64,000 bases of DNA, taken from positions 62,001-126,000 of the forward strand of contig NZ_BBVD01000008.1 of assembly GCF_000964545.1 (NCBI RefSeq), in the 5' to 3' direction. Of the stretch, positions 8,949 through 15,919 are shown one piece after another (position 1 is the stretch's first letter; each line of letters starts with the position of its first letter). The stretch is from Comamonas thiooxydans. Its GTDB lineage: Bacteria > Pseudomonadota > Gammaproteobacteria > Burkholderiales > Burkholderiaceae_C. The translations under genes were made by a program, and so were the position numbers. The notes beneath the pieces were generated by a model, which saw nothing but the letters and a program-made list of their open reading frames with translations, ran no database searches and had not been told where the DNA came from.

Positions 8949-9254
8949 ATGCAAGAAGCCCATTTCACCGTCTCTCTTTGCGACTACCCCGAGCTGCCCG
9001 AAGACAAACGCCAGCAGGCCGAGGCACGCTATGCTCGCGTGCTGGCCCGCCAGCTCGGCGGAGAGGAACAGGTCGGCGAAGCCCTGTCGCTGGTGCAAGG
9101 CCTGGAAGACACCCCGCCCGAAGAAATCACCGACGACGCCAAGCTCACCTTCCAGCGCTGGATGAAAGCCGCCCGCGCCGCTGCCGAAGCCGGCCTGCAA
9201 GGCATTGGCGGCACCGAAAGCTGTTTTTTCGATGTGCGGCGCATCTACCACTGA
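8949..9254 (+). CDS. conserved-looking hypothetical protein, possibly SOS-controlled
   Basis: A 101-residue acidic, soluble, mostly helical protein with no family I recognise. The ATG at 8949 is chosen because a longer in-frame extension to 8859 would run back through the putative LexA box and is unlike coding sequence. Features visible: Glu/Asp-rich middle (LEDTPPEEITDDAKL), an Ala-rich helix (WMKAARAAAEAGLQGIGG) and a C-terminal ESCFFDVRRIYH. Divergent from ogt. Its promoter region carries the CTGT-N8-ACAG palindrome, so a role in the DNA damage response is a testable guess only. Confidence 0.6.
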   Translation: MQEAHFTVSLCDYPELPEDKRQQAEARYARVLARQLGGEEQVGEALSLVQGLEDTPPEEITDDAKLTFQRWMKAARAAAEAGLQGIGGTESCFFDVRRIYH

Positions 9255-9404
9255 GTGAACGGGCGCGGGCGGCGCGAGTCCCGAGGCCGTCAGCGCCGGC
9301 CCGGGCCGCCAACCATTGCAAGGGACATGTGCCGCCCTGGCCACCGGAGCTCGCTGCAATGCCTACACTGGCGGCTTGTTTGACCGTGTGACTGTTCTCT
9401 TTCC

Positions 9405-10361
9405 ATGCAAGCCCTGCTAGCCGCCATTGCCCAGATGCCCTTCCCCACTGATGCCCAGCGCATCTTTCATGGCCGCGGCGGGCGGTATCCGGGCTGCGAG
9501 CAGATCTCGCTGGATGCTTTTGCGCCCGTCATCGTGCTGACCAGCTTTGCCCCCATGGAGGAAGCCCAGCTGAGCCAGATCGGTCAGGCGCTGGAGCAGC
9601 GCTGGCAGCAGATCGCCCCGGCCGGACTGCCTCTGACCTGGGCCTTCCAGACCCGCGAAAGCGGCGGCAAGGTCGAAACCCGCGTCATGGCCGGCGAGCT
9701 GCCCGAGCCGCATGTGGTCACAGAGAACGGCGCCCGCTATCTGATCCATATCGCACGCGGGCAGAACCACGGCCTGTTTCTCGACATGGCCGCCGGCCGC
9801 GACTGGGTGCGCCGGCAGGTGCTGGCCCATGAGCGGCCCGCGCGCATGAAGGTGCTCAATCTGTTTGCCTATACCTGCGCGTTCTCGGTCGTGGCCAAGC
9901 TGGCCGGCGCGGGCCAGGTTCTCAATATGGACATGAGCAAAGGCGCTCTGGCCACGGGTCAGCACAACCATCAGCTCAACGGCGTCAAGGCCGGCGCCAG
10001 CTTCGCCGCCCACGATATTTTCAGCAGCTGGGGCAAGATCAACCGCAGCGGACCGTACGACCTGATCGTCGTGGACCCGCCCAGCTACCAAAAAGGCAGC
10101 TTCATCGCCACCAAGGACTATGCGCGCCTGATGCGCCGCCTGCCCGATCTGCTGGTGCCGGGCGGCCAGGTCCTGCTGTGCCTGAACGCCCCCGAACTCG
10201 GCACCGACTTTCTGCGCGAGCAGATGGCGGAAATCGCACCCGAGCTGCAGTTCGTCGAGCGCCTGGCCAACCCGGCCGTATTTGCCGATGTGGACGAGGA
10301 GCGCAGCCTCAAGGTCATGGTCTATCGCGCTCCTGCACTGGCTGCGGACCAGCAGCCATGA
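9405..10361 (+). CDS. class I SAM-dependent methyltransferase, RlmI-like (COG1092 type)
   Basis: A 318-residue enzyme with an N-terminal domain and a Rossmann methyltransferase domain. SAM-binding region LNLFAYTCAFSVVAKLAGA (about residues 150-168), acidic DMSKGAL after strand 2, and catalytic-type VDPPSYQKGSF (about 226-236), as in RlmI/RlmL-type RNA m5C/m2G methyltransferases. DNAs or proteins cannot be excluded as substrates, but rRNA is the usual target of this group. No PUA domain is seen at the N-terminus. The stop overlaps the next gene's start in ATGA, so both are translated from one message. Confidence 0.75.
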   Translation: MQALLAAIAQMPFPTDAQRIFHGRGGRYPGCEQISLDAFAPVIVLTSFAPMEEAQLSQIGQALEQRWQQIAPAGLPLTWAFQTRESGGKVETRVMAGELPEPHVVTENGARYLIHIARGQNHGLFLDMAAGRDWVRRQVLAHERPARMKVLNLFAYTCAFSVVAKLAGAGQVLNMDMSKGALATGQHNHQLNGVKAGASFAAHDIFSSWGKINRSGPYDLIVVDPPSYQKGSFIATKDYARLMRRLPDLLVPGGQVLLCLNAPELGTDFLREQMAEIAPELQFVERLANPAVFADVDEERSLKVMVYRAPALAADQQP

Positions 10362-11359
10362 GCGAGGGCACAGATCAGAGCCGCAGCCTGCCTCTGCAGC
10401 CCGTGGACCCTGCTCTGGCACGCACGTTGCAGCGCTTTGCCCGGCTCGATGCGGAGACGCCGACCCCGCAGCTCGACTATGTGCAACGCCGGCGTCTGCT
10501 CAGCGAGCTGCAGGCCGGGCTGATTCGCTCGGCCCTGCCCGGCATTTTCAAGGCCGAGCATTTCGTGGCGGCCGAGGGCCGCGTGATCTGCGTGCGCAGC
10601 TATCGCAAGCAAGGTGCGGGCAGCGGCCGGACGCTGGTCTGGCTGCATGGCGGCGGCTGGATGGTGGGCGATCTCAACACCCATGACGACCTGTGCGAGC
10701 ATCTGGCCCAGTTCACCGGTCATGTGGTGCTGTCCGTACATTACCGCCGCACGCCGGAGAGCCGCTTTCCCGCGCCGCTGGACGATGTGATGGCCGTGCT
10801 GCAGTGGCTGAGCGATATGCGCGGACTGCTGCCTTTTGCGGCAGAGCAGGTCCTGCTCGGAGGCGATAGCGCTGGCGCCCATCTGGCGCTGGCAGCGGCC
10901 GTACGCCAGATTCAGCAACCCACCGATGCCTCCCGCATCGCGGGCCTGCTGCTGCTCTACCCGCCGCTTGAGCCCGATCAGGACAATGACAGCATGCGCT
11001 GCTTTGCCACGGGCTTCGGGCTCACGCCCGCCGCCATGCAGCGCTACTGGCAGGAACTGGGCAGGCCCGAGGGCCAGGCCTCGCAATGGCTGACGCCGGG
11101 CTGCTGCAGCGCAGCCATCGCTGCTTTGCCGCCCACGCTGCTGATGACGGCCAGCCACGATATTCTGCGCGACGAGGCCGAAGCCTTTGCCCATGCAGCC
11201 CAGGCCCTGGGCGCACCGCTGCAGCTTTTGCGCGCGCCGGCCATGGTCCACGGCTTTGCGCGCATGCTGGCTGCCAGCCCGGCGGCGCGCCAGCAGGTCG
11301 AGCTCGCCTGCTCGGCCTGGGCGGAACTAATAGGCCGCCAACGTCCTCAGAGCAAATAA
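10358..11359 (+). CDS. alpha/beta hydrolase, hormone-sensitive lipase family esterase
   Basis: A 333-residue serine esterase. Oxyanion motif HGGGW (about residue 98), nucleophile GDSAGAH, acid in TASHDILRDEAE, and His in MVHGFARM complete the HSL-family triad. Probably acts on short acyl or acetyl esters in the cytoplasm; no signal peptide. Start ATG at 10358 overlaps the methyltransferase stop (ATGA). The stop codon TAA lies inside the loop of a 12-bp hairpin (11345-11373). Confidence 0.85.
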   Translation: MSEGTDQSRSLPLQPVDPALARTLQRFARLDAETPTPQLDYVQRRRLLSELQAGLIRSALPGIFKAEHFVAAEGRVICVRSYRKQGAGSGRTLVWLHGGGWMVGDLNTHDDLCEHLAQFTGHVVLSVHYRRTPESRFPAPLDDVMAVLQWLSDMRGLLPFAAEQVLLGGDSAGAHLALAAAVRQIQQPTDASRIAGLLLLYPPLEPDQDNDSMRCFATGFGLTPAAMQRYWQELGRPEGQASQWLTPGCCSAAIAALPPTLLMTASHDILRDEAEAFAHAAQALGAPLQLLRAPAMVHGFARMLAASPAARQQVELACSAWAELIGRQRPQSK

Positions 11360-11373
11360 GCTTTGCTCTGAGG
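11345..11373. other. hairpin overlapping a stop codon
   Basis: CCTCAGAGCAAA and TTTGCTCTGAGG form a perfect 12-bp stem; the 5-base loop TAAGC holds the esterase stop codon. No T run follows, so it is not a standard intrinsic terminator; it might stabilise the mRNA 3' end or hinder ribosomes. Confidence 0.6.
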
Positions 11374-11388
11374 GCGGGTAGCGGCATG

Positions 11389-11413
11389 GCCGTGCAGGTG
11401 TACGCTGCACGGC
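11389..11413. other. GC-rich hairpin between esterase and deaminase genes
   Basis: GCCGTGCAG / CTGCACGGC, nine base pairs with a 7-base loop, directly followed by GCC-rich inverted sequence. Only a short T run follows (CCTTTC), so termination is uncertain; it may be a processing or pausing site. Confidence 0.45.
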
Positions 11414-11501
11414 GCCGGGCGCCGCCCCGCCCCTTTCAAACACAGTACCTCGACGCCGATGCATCAAGCATCCGACGCTCGCCGCCATATCTTTCTTAGT
11501 C

Positions 11502-11975
11502 ATGAGCCCAACTTCCGCCACCCCACAACAACTGATGCGCCTGGCCGTGGACCTGGCCCATGCCAACCGCCTCAAGGGCGGCCGCCCGTTCGGCGCTGTG
11601 CTCGCCCAGGGAAATGAAATCATTGCCACCGGCGTCAACGAAATCATTGCCAGCCACGACCCCAGCACCCATGCCGAAATGCAGGCCATACGCGCGGGCA
11701 CGCAAAAACGCGCCAACCCCAGCCTGGCAGGCCTGTCCATCTATGCCAGCGGCCACCCTTGCCCCATGTGCCTGGCAGCCCTGGTCATGAATGGTGCCGA
11801 GCAGGTGTTCTTCGCCTTCGACAACCAAGACGCCGCGCCCTATGGCCTGTCCAGCGAGAGCAGCTACCAGCGCCTGCGCCTGTCGCTGACGCCGCAGCCG
11901 CTGCCCATCACCCGCATCGACACCGGCATCCACGCAGCCCAGCTCTATGGGGACGAGGCCTGGCCCGCCGCCTGA
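11502..11975 (+). CDS. nucleoside/guanine deaminase-like zinc deaminase
   Basis: A 157-residue member of the cytidine deaminase-like fold. Zinc site HAEMQAIRAG (His and catalytic Glu) and PCPMCLAAL (two Cys) are intact, and FGAVLAQGNEIIATGVNEI is the usual core strand pair. The arrangement resembles bacterial guanine deaminase (GuaD) and TadA-like proteins; the lack of the TadA tRNA-binding C-terminus favours a free base or nucleoside substrate. Followed after 95 bases by an MFS gene on the same strand. Confidence 0.75.
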   Translation: MSPTSATPQQLMRLAVDLAHANRLKGGRPFGAVLAQGNEIIATGVNEIIASHDPSTHAEMQAIRAGTQKRANPSLAGLSIYASGHPCPMCLAALVMNGAEQVFFAFDNQDAAPYGLSSESSYQRLRLSLTPQPLPITRIDTGIHAAQLYGDEAWPAA

Positions 11976-12070
11976 TCCTCGTTGCCGCCAAAACCATAAC
12001 AACAAACCGGGCTGCCCAGGACGAGCGGCGCGCACACCGGCGCGCCGCAGCGCAGCCAGCCCCGAGCTTC

Positions 12071-13303
12071 ATGACATCGACATCTTCCCGCACACATCGC
12101 GTGCCGCCATTGCTGTGGCTGGCCGTGGTGATACTGGTCACCATCAATCTGCGTCCCTTTCTGACGGCTCCGGGTCCCTTGGCACCGACCATACAGCAGG
12201 CCACGGGCATGGATTTGCGCAGCTTTTCCTGGCTCACGCTGCTGCCCATGGCGCTGATGGGCATTGGTGGCTGGCTCGCTCCCACGGCATTGCGACGCTG
12301 GGGCGCGCGCGCCGCCATCTGCGCCTCGCTGCTGCTGATTGCGCTGGGCTGCGCCCTGCGCCTGACGCCTGCTGGCGCCGCCACCGGCAGTCTGCTGATC
12401 GTCACGGCCGGCCTCTGCGGCGTGGGCGTGGCGCTGGCACAAAGCATTCTGCCGGGGCTGATCAAGCGCCAGTCTCCCCACAACGTGGCACCCATGATGG
12501 GCCTGTACTCGGCCGCACTCATGGGCGGCGGCGCACTCAGCGCCCAGCTCTCGCCCGTGGCCATGCAACTGGGTCTGAGCTGGCAGGCTTCGCTGGCCAT
12601 CTGGGCCATCCCAGTGCTGCTGGCATTGCCGCTGGCCTGGCATGCGCTGACGCTGATGCACGAGCCCGTTGCCCCTGCCCCCTCCGTGCCGCTGGTACAA
12701 GCTGATAGCGACACCGGCTGGCTGCTGCGCCGTGGCCGCACCTGGCTGCTGCTGATCAGCTTTGGCCTGATGAACGGCGGTTATGGTTCCACCGTTGCCT
12801 GGCTCGCTCCGTTCTATCAAACCCATGGCTGGACGGCCACGCAAAGCGGCTCGCTGCTGGCCATCTTGTCGATTGCGCAGGCCGCATCGGCGCTGGCCAT
12901 GCCCGCTCTCGCGCGCCGCAGCCTGGACCGTCGCTGCTGGCTCATGCTGGCCTTGCTGCTGCAGATCATCGGCTTTGCCGGCCTCGGGCTCTGGCCCGAT
13001 GCCATGCCCACACTCAATGCCATCGTGCTGGGTCTGGGTCTGGGCGGCTGCTTTTCGCTCTTCATGCTGGTGGCGCTGGACCATCTGCCCTCGCCCACAC
13101 AGGCCGGTGCCCTCAACTCGCTGATGCAGGGCGGCGGCTTCATCCTCGCCGCACTGGCCCCTCTGGTCATGGCACAGCTGCACCAGATCAGCGACAGCTG
13201 GATGACGGGCTGGCTTTATCAGGCCGGCGTCGCCGCGCTGGTCTGTCTGCTGGTGACACGCTTCAACCCCCAGGGCTACCCGCAAGCCATGCAGCAGCCT
13301 TGA
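12071..13303 (+). CDS. MFS transporter, CynX/NimT (cyanate transporter) family
   Basis: A 410-residue, 12-helix transporter. The N-terminal VTINLRPFLTAPGPLAP matches the CynX/NimT helix 1 region (NLRP motif), and GLYSAALMGGGALSAQLSPV and LGLGGCFSLFMLVALDHLPS are typical of the family. Substrates of relatives include cyanate and 2-nitroimidazole. ATG at 12071 places helix 1 close to the N-terminus; the frame is open further upstream, overlapping the deaminase, but that part is not membrane-protein-like. No cyanase lies nearby, so cyanate transport is not implied. Confidence 0.8.
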   Translation: MTSTSSRTHRVPPLLWLAVVILVTINLRPFLTAPGPLAPTIQQATGMDLRSFSWLTLLPMALMGIGGWLAPTALRRWGARAAICASLLLIALGCALRLTPAGAATGSLLIVTAGLCGVGVALAQSILPGLIKRQSPHNVAPMMGLYSAALMGGGALSAQLSPVAMQLGLSWQASLAIWAIPVLLALPLAWHALTLMHEPVAPAPSVPLVQADSDTGWLLRRGRTWLLLISFGLMNGGYGSTVAWLAPFYQTHGWTATQSGSLLAILSIAQAASALAMPALARRSLDRRCWLMLALLLQIIGFAGLGLWPDAMPTLNAIVLGLGLGGCFSLFMLVALDHLPSPTQAGALNSLMQGGGFILAALAPLVMAQLHQISDSWMTGWLYQAGVAALVCLLVTRFNPQGYPQAMQQP

Positions 13304-13322
13304 GCACGGCATTGCGATCCCC

Positions 13323-13355
13323 AAAAAAGGGCCTGGAAACTTCCAGGCCCTTTTT
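13323..13355. terminator. bidirectional intrinsic terminator
   Basis: A6 then GGGCCTGG / CCAGGCCC stem with short loop, then T5. Sits between the convergent CynX-type gene (+) and the HD-kinase gene (-) and can serve both. Confidence 0.88.
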
Positions 13356-13375
13356 CCTTTTCGTTTTTGTGCGGA

Positions 13376-14521
13376 CTACTCGTTGACCAGCAGTTGCAGC
13401 CCATGCGCCTCGGTCGGCAAGGGTACCTCCCATCGGTGCAACATGCCCAGCAATGCGGCATTGCCGAGCGTGGTGTCGCGCTTGCTGTTGCGCGCCAGCA
13501 AGGTGGACCTGCTTGCCTCCAGATGCACCAGCGCCACCTGCGCGCCATAGGCCAGGCACAGGTCCAGCGTCTTGCCGCGCATCTGCCTGGACAGATGCGT
13601 GGCATTCCAGACAAAAGCGGCCTTGGCGCGCAGCAGGCTCTTGGCCTTGTCCACCGCATGATGGGCCGCAGCGCCCTCGTTCTCGCCGTGGCGCAGACCC
13701 AGTTCGGTGCGCGCATCGTCAAACGACACCACGGGCAGGCCCGCATGATGCTGGGCGACCCAGTGGTTCTTGCCCGATGCAGGCAGACCGCACATGACGA
13801 TGACGCGCGAGCCCGGCTCTTCGTGCAAGGCGTAGTCCGGGTGCAACTCGGCACCGCGGAAATAGCGCACTGCCGTCTCGGCCGAAGCAAAGCTGCGCGG
13901 CTTGCGCAAACAGCCCTCTTCCAGCGCCAGCTCTTTGAACAGCTCGATATTCACCAGCACATTGCCCACATCGGGGCAGATGCGGCCGCGAATATCGGCA
14001 CGGGCCAGCAGCACCAGCAAATGCAGATCGACCTGCCAGGACAGCTCTCTGACCATGAACTCGGGCGAGACGCCTCGGCGCGAATCGGCAAAGGCGAAGA
14101 ACGGCACCTGATGCACGGCAATCAGGCGGCAGACCGCCTCGCGCCGGGCCACGGGCGCGCCAGCCTCCCAGAGCATGAGCCGCGCATCGAGTGCACCCCG
14201 ACGCGAATGGCCAGGCTGCGAGATGCGGCCGTCGTCGGCTATCTGCGTGGTCGAGCACTTGGCGACATCGTGCAGCAGCGCGGCCAGAAAGACCGTCTCG
14301 CGCTCCTCGTTGGTGAGCCCTGCATAGTCGCTGTCCTGCAGCAGCTCGGTCACCACCATCTGCGTATGCGTCCAGACATCGCCTTCTGCATGGTAGATCG
14401 GGTCTTGCGGCGTGGTCTTGGCCAGCTCCAGTTGCGGAAAAGCCTCCAGGCAGGCTGCCCAGTCCACCGCATGGCGAGCGGAATGCGGCACCAGGGCCGC
14501 GATCTGTTTCCAGCTCCACAT
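13376..14521 (-). CDS. HD domain-polynucleotide kinase fusion (HD-Pnk type RNA end-healing enzyme)
   Basis: A 381-residue two-domain protein. N-terminal HD phosphohydrolase (about residues 40-190): His in VWTHTQMVVTELL, LLHDVAKCS, HSRRGALDARL and AVHQVPFF. C-terminal T4 Pnkp-like P-loop kinase (about 235-375): GLPASGKNHW, SFDDAR, and the Arg-containing lid WNATHLSRQMRGK. The same order occurs in Runella HD-Pnk, where HD removes 2',3'-cyclic phosphate or 3'-phosphate and the kinase phosphorylates 5'-OH ends. The ATG at 14521 follows AAGGAG; an in-frame extension to 14659 is unsupported. It lies 73 bases after an RNA ligase gene on the same strand, which would seal the healed ends. The P-loop has Asn where Ser/Thr is usual (GKN). 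Confidence 0.8.
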   Translation of the reverse strand: MWSWKQIAALVPHSARHAVDWAACLEAFPQLELAKTTPQDPIYHAEGDVWTHTQMVVTELLQDSDYAGLTNEERETVFLAALLHDVAKCSTTQIADDGRISQPGHSRRGALDARLMLWEAGAPVARREAVCRLIAVHQVPFFAFADSRRGVSPEFMVRELSWQVDLHLLVLLARADIRGRICPDVGNVLVNIELFKELALEEGCLRKPRSFASAETAVRYFRGAELHPDYALHEEPGSRVIVMCGLPASGKNHWVAQHHAGLPVVSFDDARTELGLRHGENEGAAAHHAVDKAKSLLRAKAAFVWNATHLSRQMRGKTLDLCLAYGAQVALVHLEASRSTLLARNSKRDTTLGNAALLGMLHRWEVPLPTEAHGLQLLVNE

Positions 14522-14557
14522 AAATTCTCCTTTCACCGCAGCCTCTTCATGAAAACC

Positions 14558-14585
14558 ACGGTTTTGATAGCTATCAACGCTTGTT
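14558..14585. repeat. short palindromic element, family B, copy in RNA repair intergenic gap
   Basis: TTTTGATAGCTATCAACGCTTG in the 73-base gap between the RNA ligase and HD-kinase genes; carries the perfect palindrome TTGATAGCTATCAA followed by CGCTTG. Shares the ATAGCT / CGCTTG words with other family B elements. Confidence 0.45.
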
Positions 14586-14594
14586 GGACAAGCC

Positions 14595-15431
14595 TCACCA
14601 GCTTTTCTGAATCTTGTTGGCAAAGATATCGACGCCTGTACGCAGACCGTTGGCGACAATGGGCCGCTCGCTGTGGTGCGAGCCCGACTCCAGGATCACC
14701 TGCACGAAGTCGGAGCGCACGAACTTGTAGCGCTCCACGGTCTGGCCGTTTTCCTCGACCTTGATGTACAGACCTTCGGCCAGCTCGGATCTGTCGGTCT
14801 GGCGCCAGGCCAGCGGCAGATCCAGCTTCTGTCTTTGCACCTGATCCTCGAACACCGCCTGCCAGCGCGCACTACGCCCCAGAGACGGTGTCAGCAATGC
14901 CAGCAAATCCTGCATGCGCCTCGGTGCGATGCCCGCGTAGAGCACGGGCACGGACACCACGGGCACACCGTCCAGCAGCGCGTGGCGCCGTGGCGTGTCC
15001 AGAAACTGCTGCGCCGAGCGATCCCAGATATCGAACTCGCAAAACCAGTGCGGCAAGGCGTCGTAGTACAGAGAGTGCTTGGCATACAGCCATTCGCCAT
15101 ACATCACATAGCGATCGTCCAGCAGGGCCATCAGCGCGCTTTCATGGGCTCGGGCCCATTGCTTGTAGGCGTTGAACTGACGCTCGCGCCCGCCCATCTG
15201 ATCGGCTTGCAGATAGTGGCCGCGCGACTGCAGCAGCAAGCTGCCGTCGGCACCAAAGCTCAGCGCCGCATTGGCACCGTCCAGCTTTTCCTCGACCACG
15301 ATATGACGGCCGGCCAGCGCTTCATAAGGCACGGCATCGGCCTGATCGCCGACCTGCAGCCGCGAGCCACGCAGATGCGGCGTGCGCGGATATTTGAGGA
15401 TCTCCAGATTGAATAGATGTGGTGAAGTCAT
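14595..15431 (-). CDS. RNA ligase family protein (ATP-dependent, Rnl2/Rnl5-like)
   Basis: A 278-residue covalent nucleotidyltransferase. Ordered motifs: I, EEKLDGANAAL (Lys is the AMP acceptor, about residue 47); III/IIIa, VMYGEWLYAKHSLYYDAL then FCEFDIWDR; IV, EGLYIKVEENG; V, ERYKFVRSDF. These match T4 Rnl2/Rnl5-type RNA ligases rather than DNA ligases; no OB-fold domain follows. ATG at 15431 has AGGAAAG upstream; a longer in-frame version to 15521 is less likely. First gene of a two-gene unit with the HD-kinase: the pair supplies 3'-end healing, 5'-end healing and sealing of broken RNA. A small perfect inverted repeat lies about 160 bases upstream. Confidence 0.85.
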   Translation of the reverse strand: MTSPHLFNLEILKYPRTPHLRGSRLQVGDQADAVPYEALAGRHIVVEEKLDGANAALSFGADGSLLLQSRGHYLQADQMGGRERQFNAYKQWARAHESALMALLDDRYVMYGEWLYAKHSLYYDALPHWFCEFDIWDRSAQQFLDTPRRHALLDGVPVVSVPVLYAGIAPRRMQDLLALLTPSLGRSARWQAVFEDQVQRQKLDLPLAWRQTDRSELAEGLYIKVEENGQTVERYKFVRSDFVQVILESGSHHSERPIVANGLRTGVDIFANKIQKSW

Positions 15432-15919
15432 GTTGTGCTTTCCTAAAAGGGAATAAGCCACGCGCAAAAAAGGCGCGGCAGACAAATCAAGGACATGGAC
15501 AGCGCCGCTCTCCGCTGCCATCGGAAAAAGACAGAACCCAAGCCGCCAAGCAAAGGGCCGGCCTAGAGTTCAGAGAGTGGGAGGAGCTTGGAGCCTGAAT
15601 GCAATTCAGGCCAGAGACGCCAAGCAGGAAGATTGCCGCCCTTCACAGAACGGGAGTTCCACACCGCAGCGCACACGCGAGAAGGATCAGCGTGTGACGA
15701 AGTCGTTTAGCTCAAACGAATACGGCGGGACATGGTGCACCTCAAAAATGAGAGCTAATAGCGCAAGTGGAGCAAGGCTGGCGAGTGTATTTGCTTGCAA
15801 GCCCAACTGCCAAGCGCTTGACCGAAACTTGTTGCGCAAAGAACACAAAACGGTTTCACAGAGATGAAACACAGGCTGGTTACAAATCGTATTTTCTTCC
15901 TGCACCTGCCAAACTCTCA
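15432..15919. other. 488-base divergent intergenic region with two inverted repeats
   Basis: Separates the RNA ligase (-) from the lipoprotein gene (+). No convincing gene is present: the open frames lack ribosome sites and have poor codon usage. Visible are the perfect repeat GCCTGAAT-N3-ATTCAGGC (15593-15611) and GTTTCA-N6-TGAAAC (15853-15870). The latter lies 50 bases before the lipoprotein start and may be an operator. No sigma-54 promoter with correct spacing was found on the ligase side. Confidence 0.55.
15593..15611. promoter_or_regulatory. perfect inverted repeat, possible operator of the RNA repair operon
   Basis: GCCTGAAT, three bases, ATTCAGGC: a perfect 8-bp dyad about 160 bases upstream of the RNA ligase start. 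It could bind a dimeric regulator or fold as a small hairpin in the 5' leader. No regulator gene is adjacent. Confidence 0.35.

Noticed and set aside
12071..13303. Cyanate metabolism operon
   Set aside because: The transporter is CynX/NimT-like but no cyanase or carbonic anhydrase gene lies nearby.
15580..15660. Possible sigma-54 promoter before the RNA ligase gene (as in rtc operons)
   Set aside because: GG and GC elements such as TGGC...TTGC are present but the spacing is eight instead of ten bases, and no RtcR-like activator is nearby.
15577..15867. 96-codon plus-strand frame upstream of the lipoprotein gene
   Set aside because: No ribosome site, no protein-like composition and no recognisable domain; contains the inverted repeat described for the RNA ligase promoter side.
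15853..15870. Pho box in front of the lipoprotein gene
   Set aside because: GTTTCA-N6-TGAAAC is a dyad, not the direct repeat of a Pho box; the family link to alkaline phosphatase is only in annotation names.
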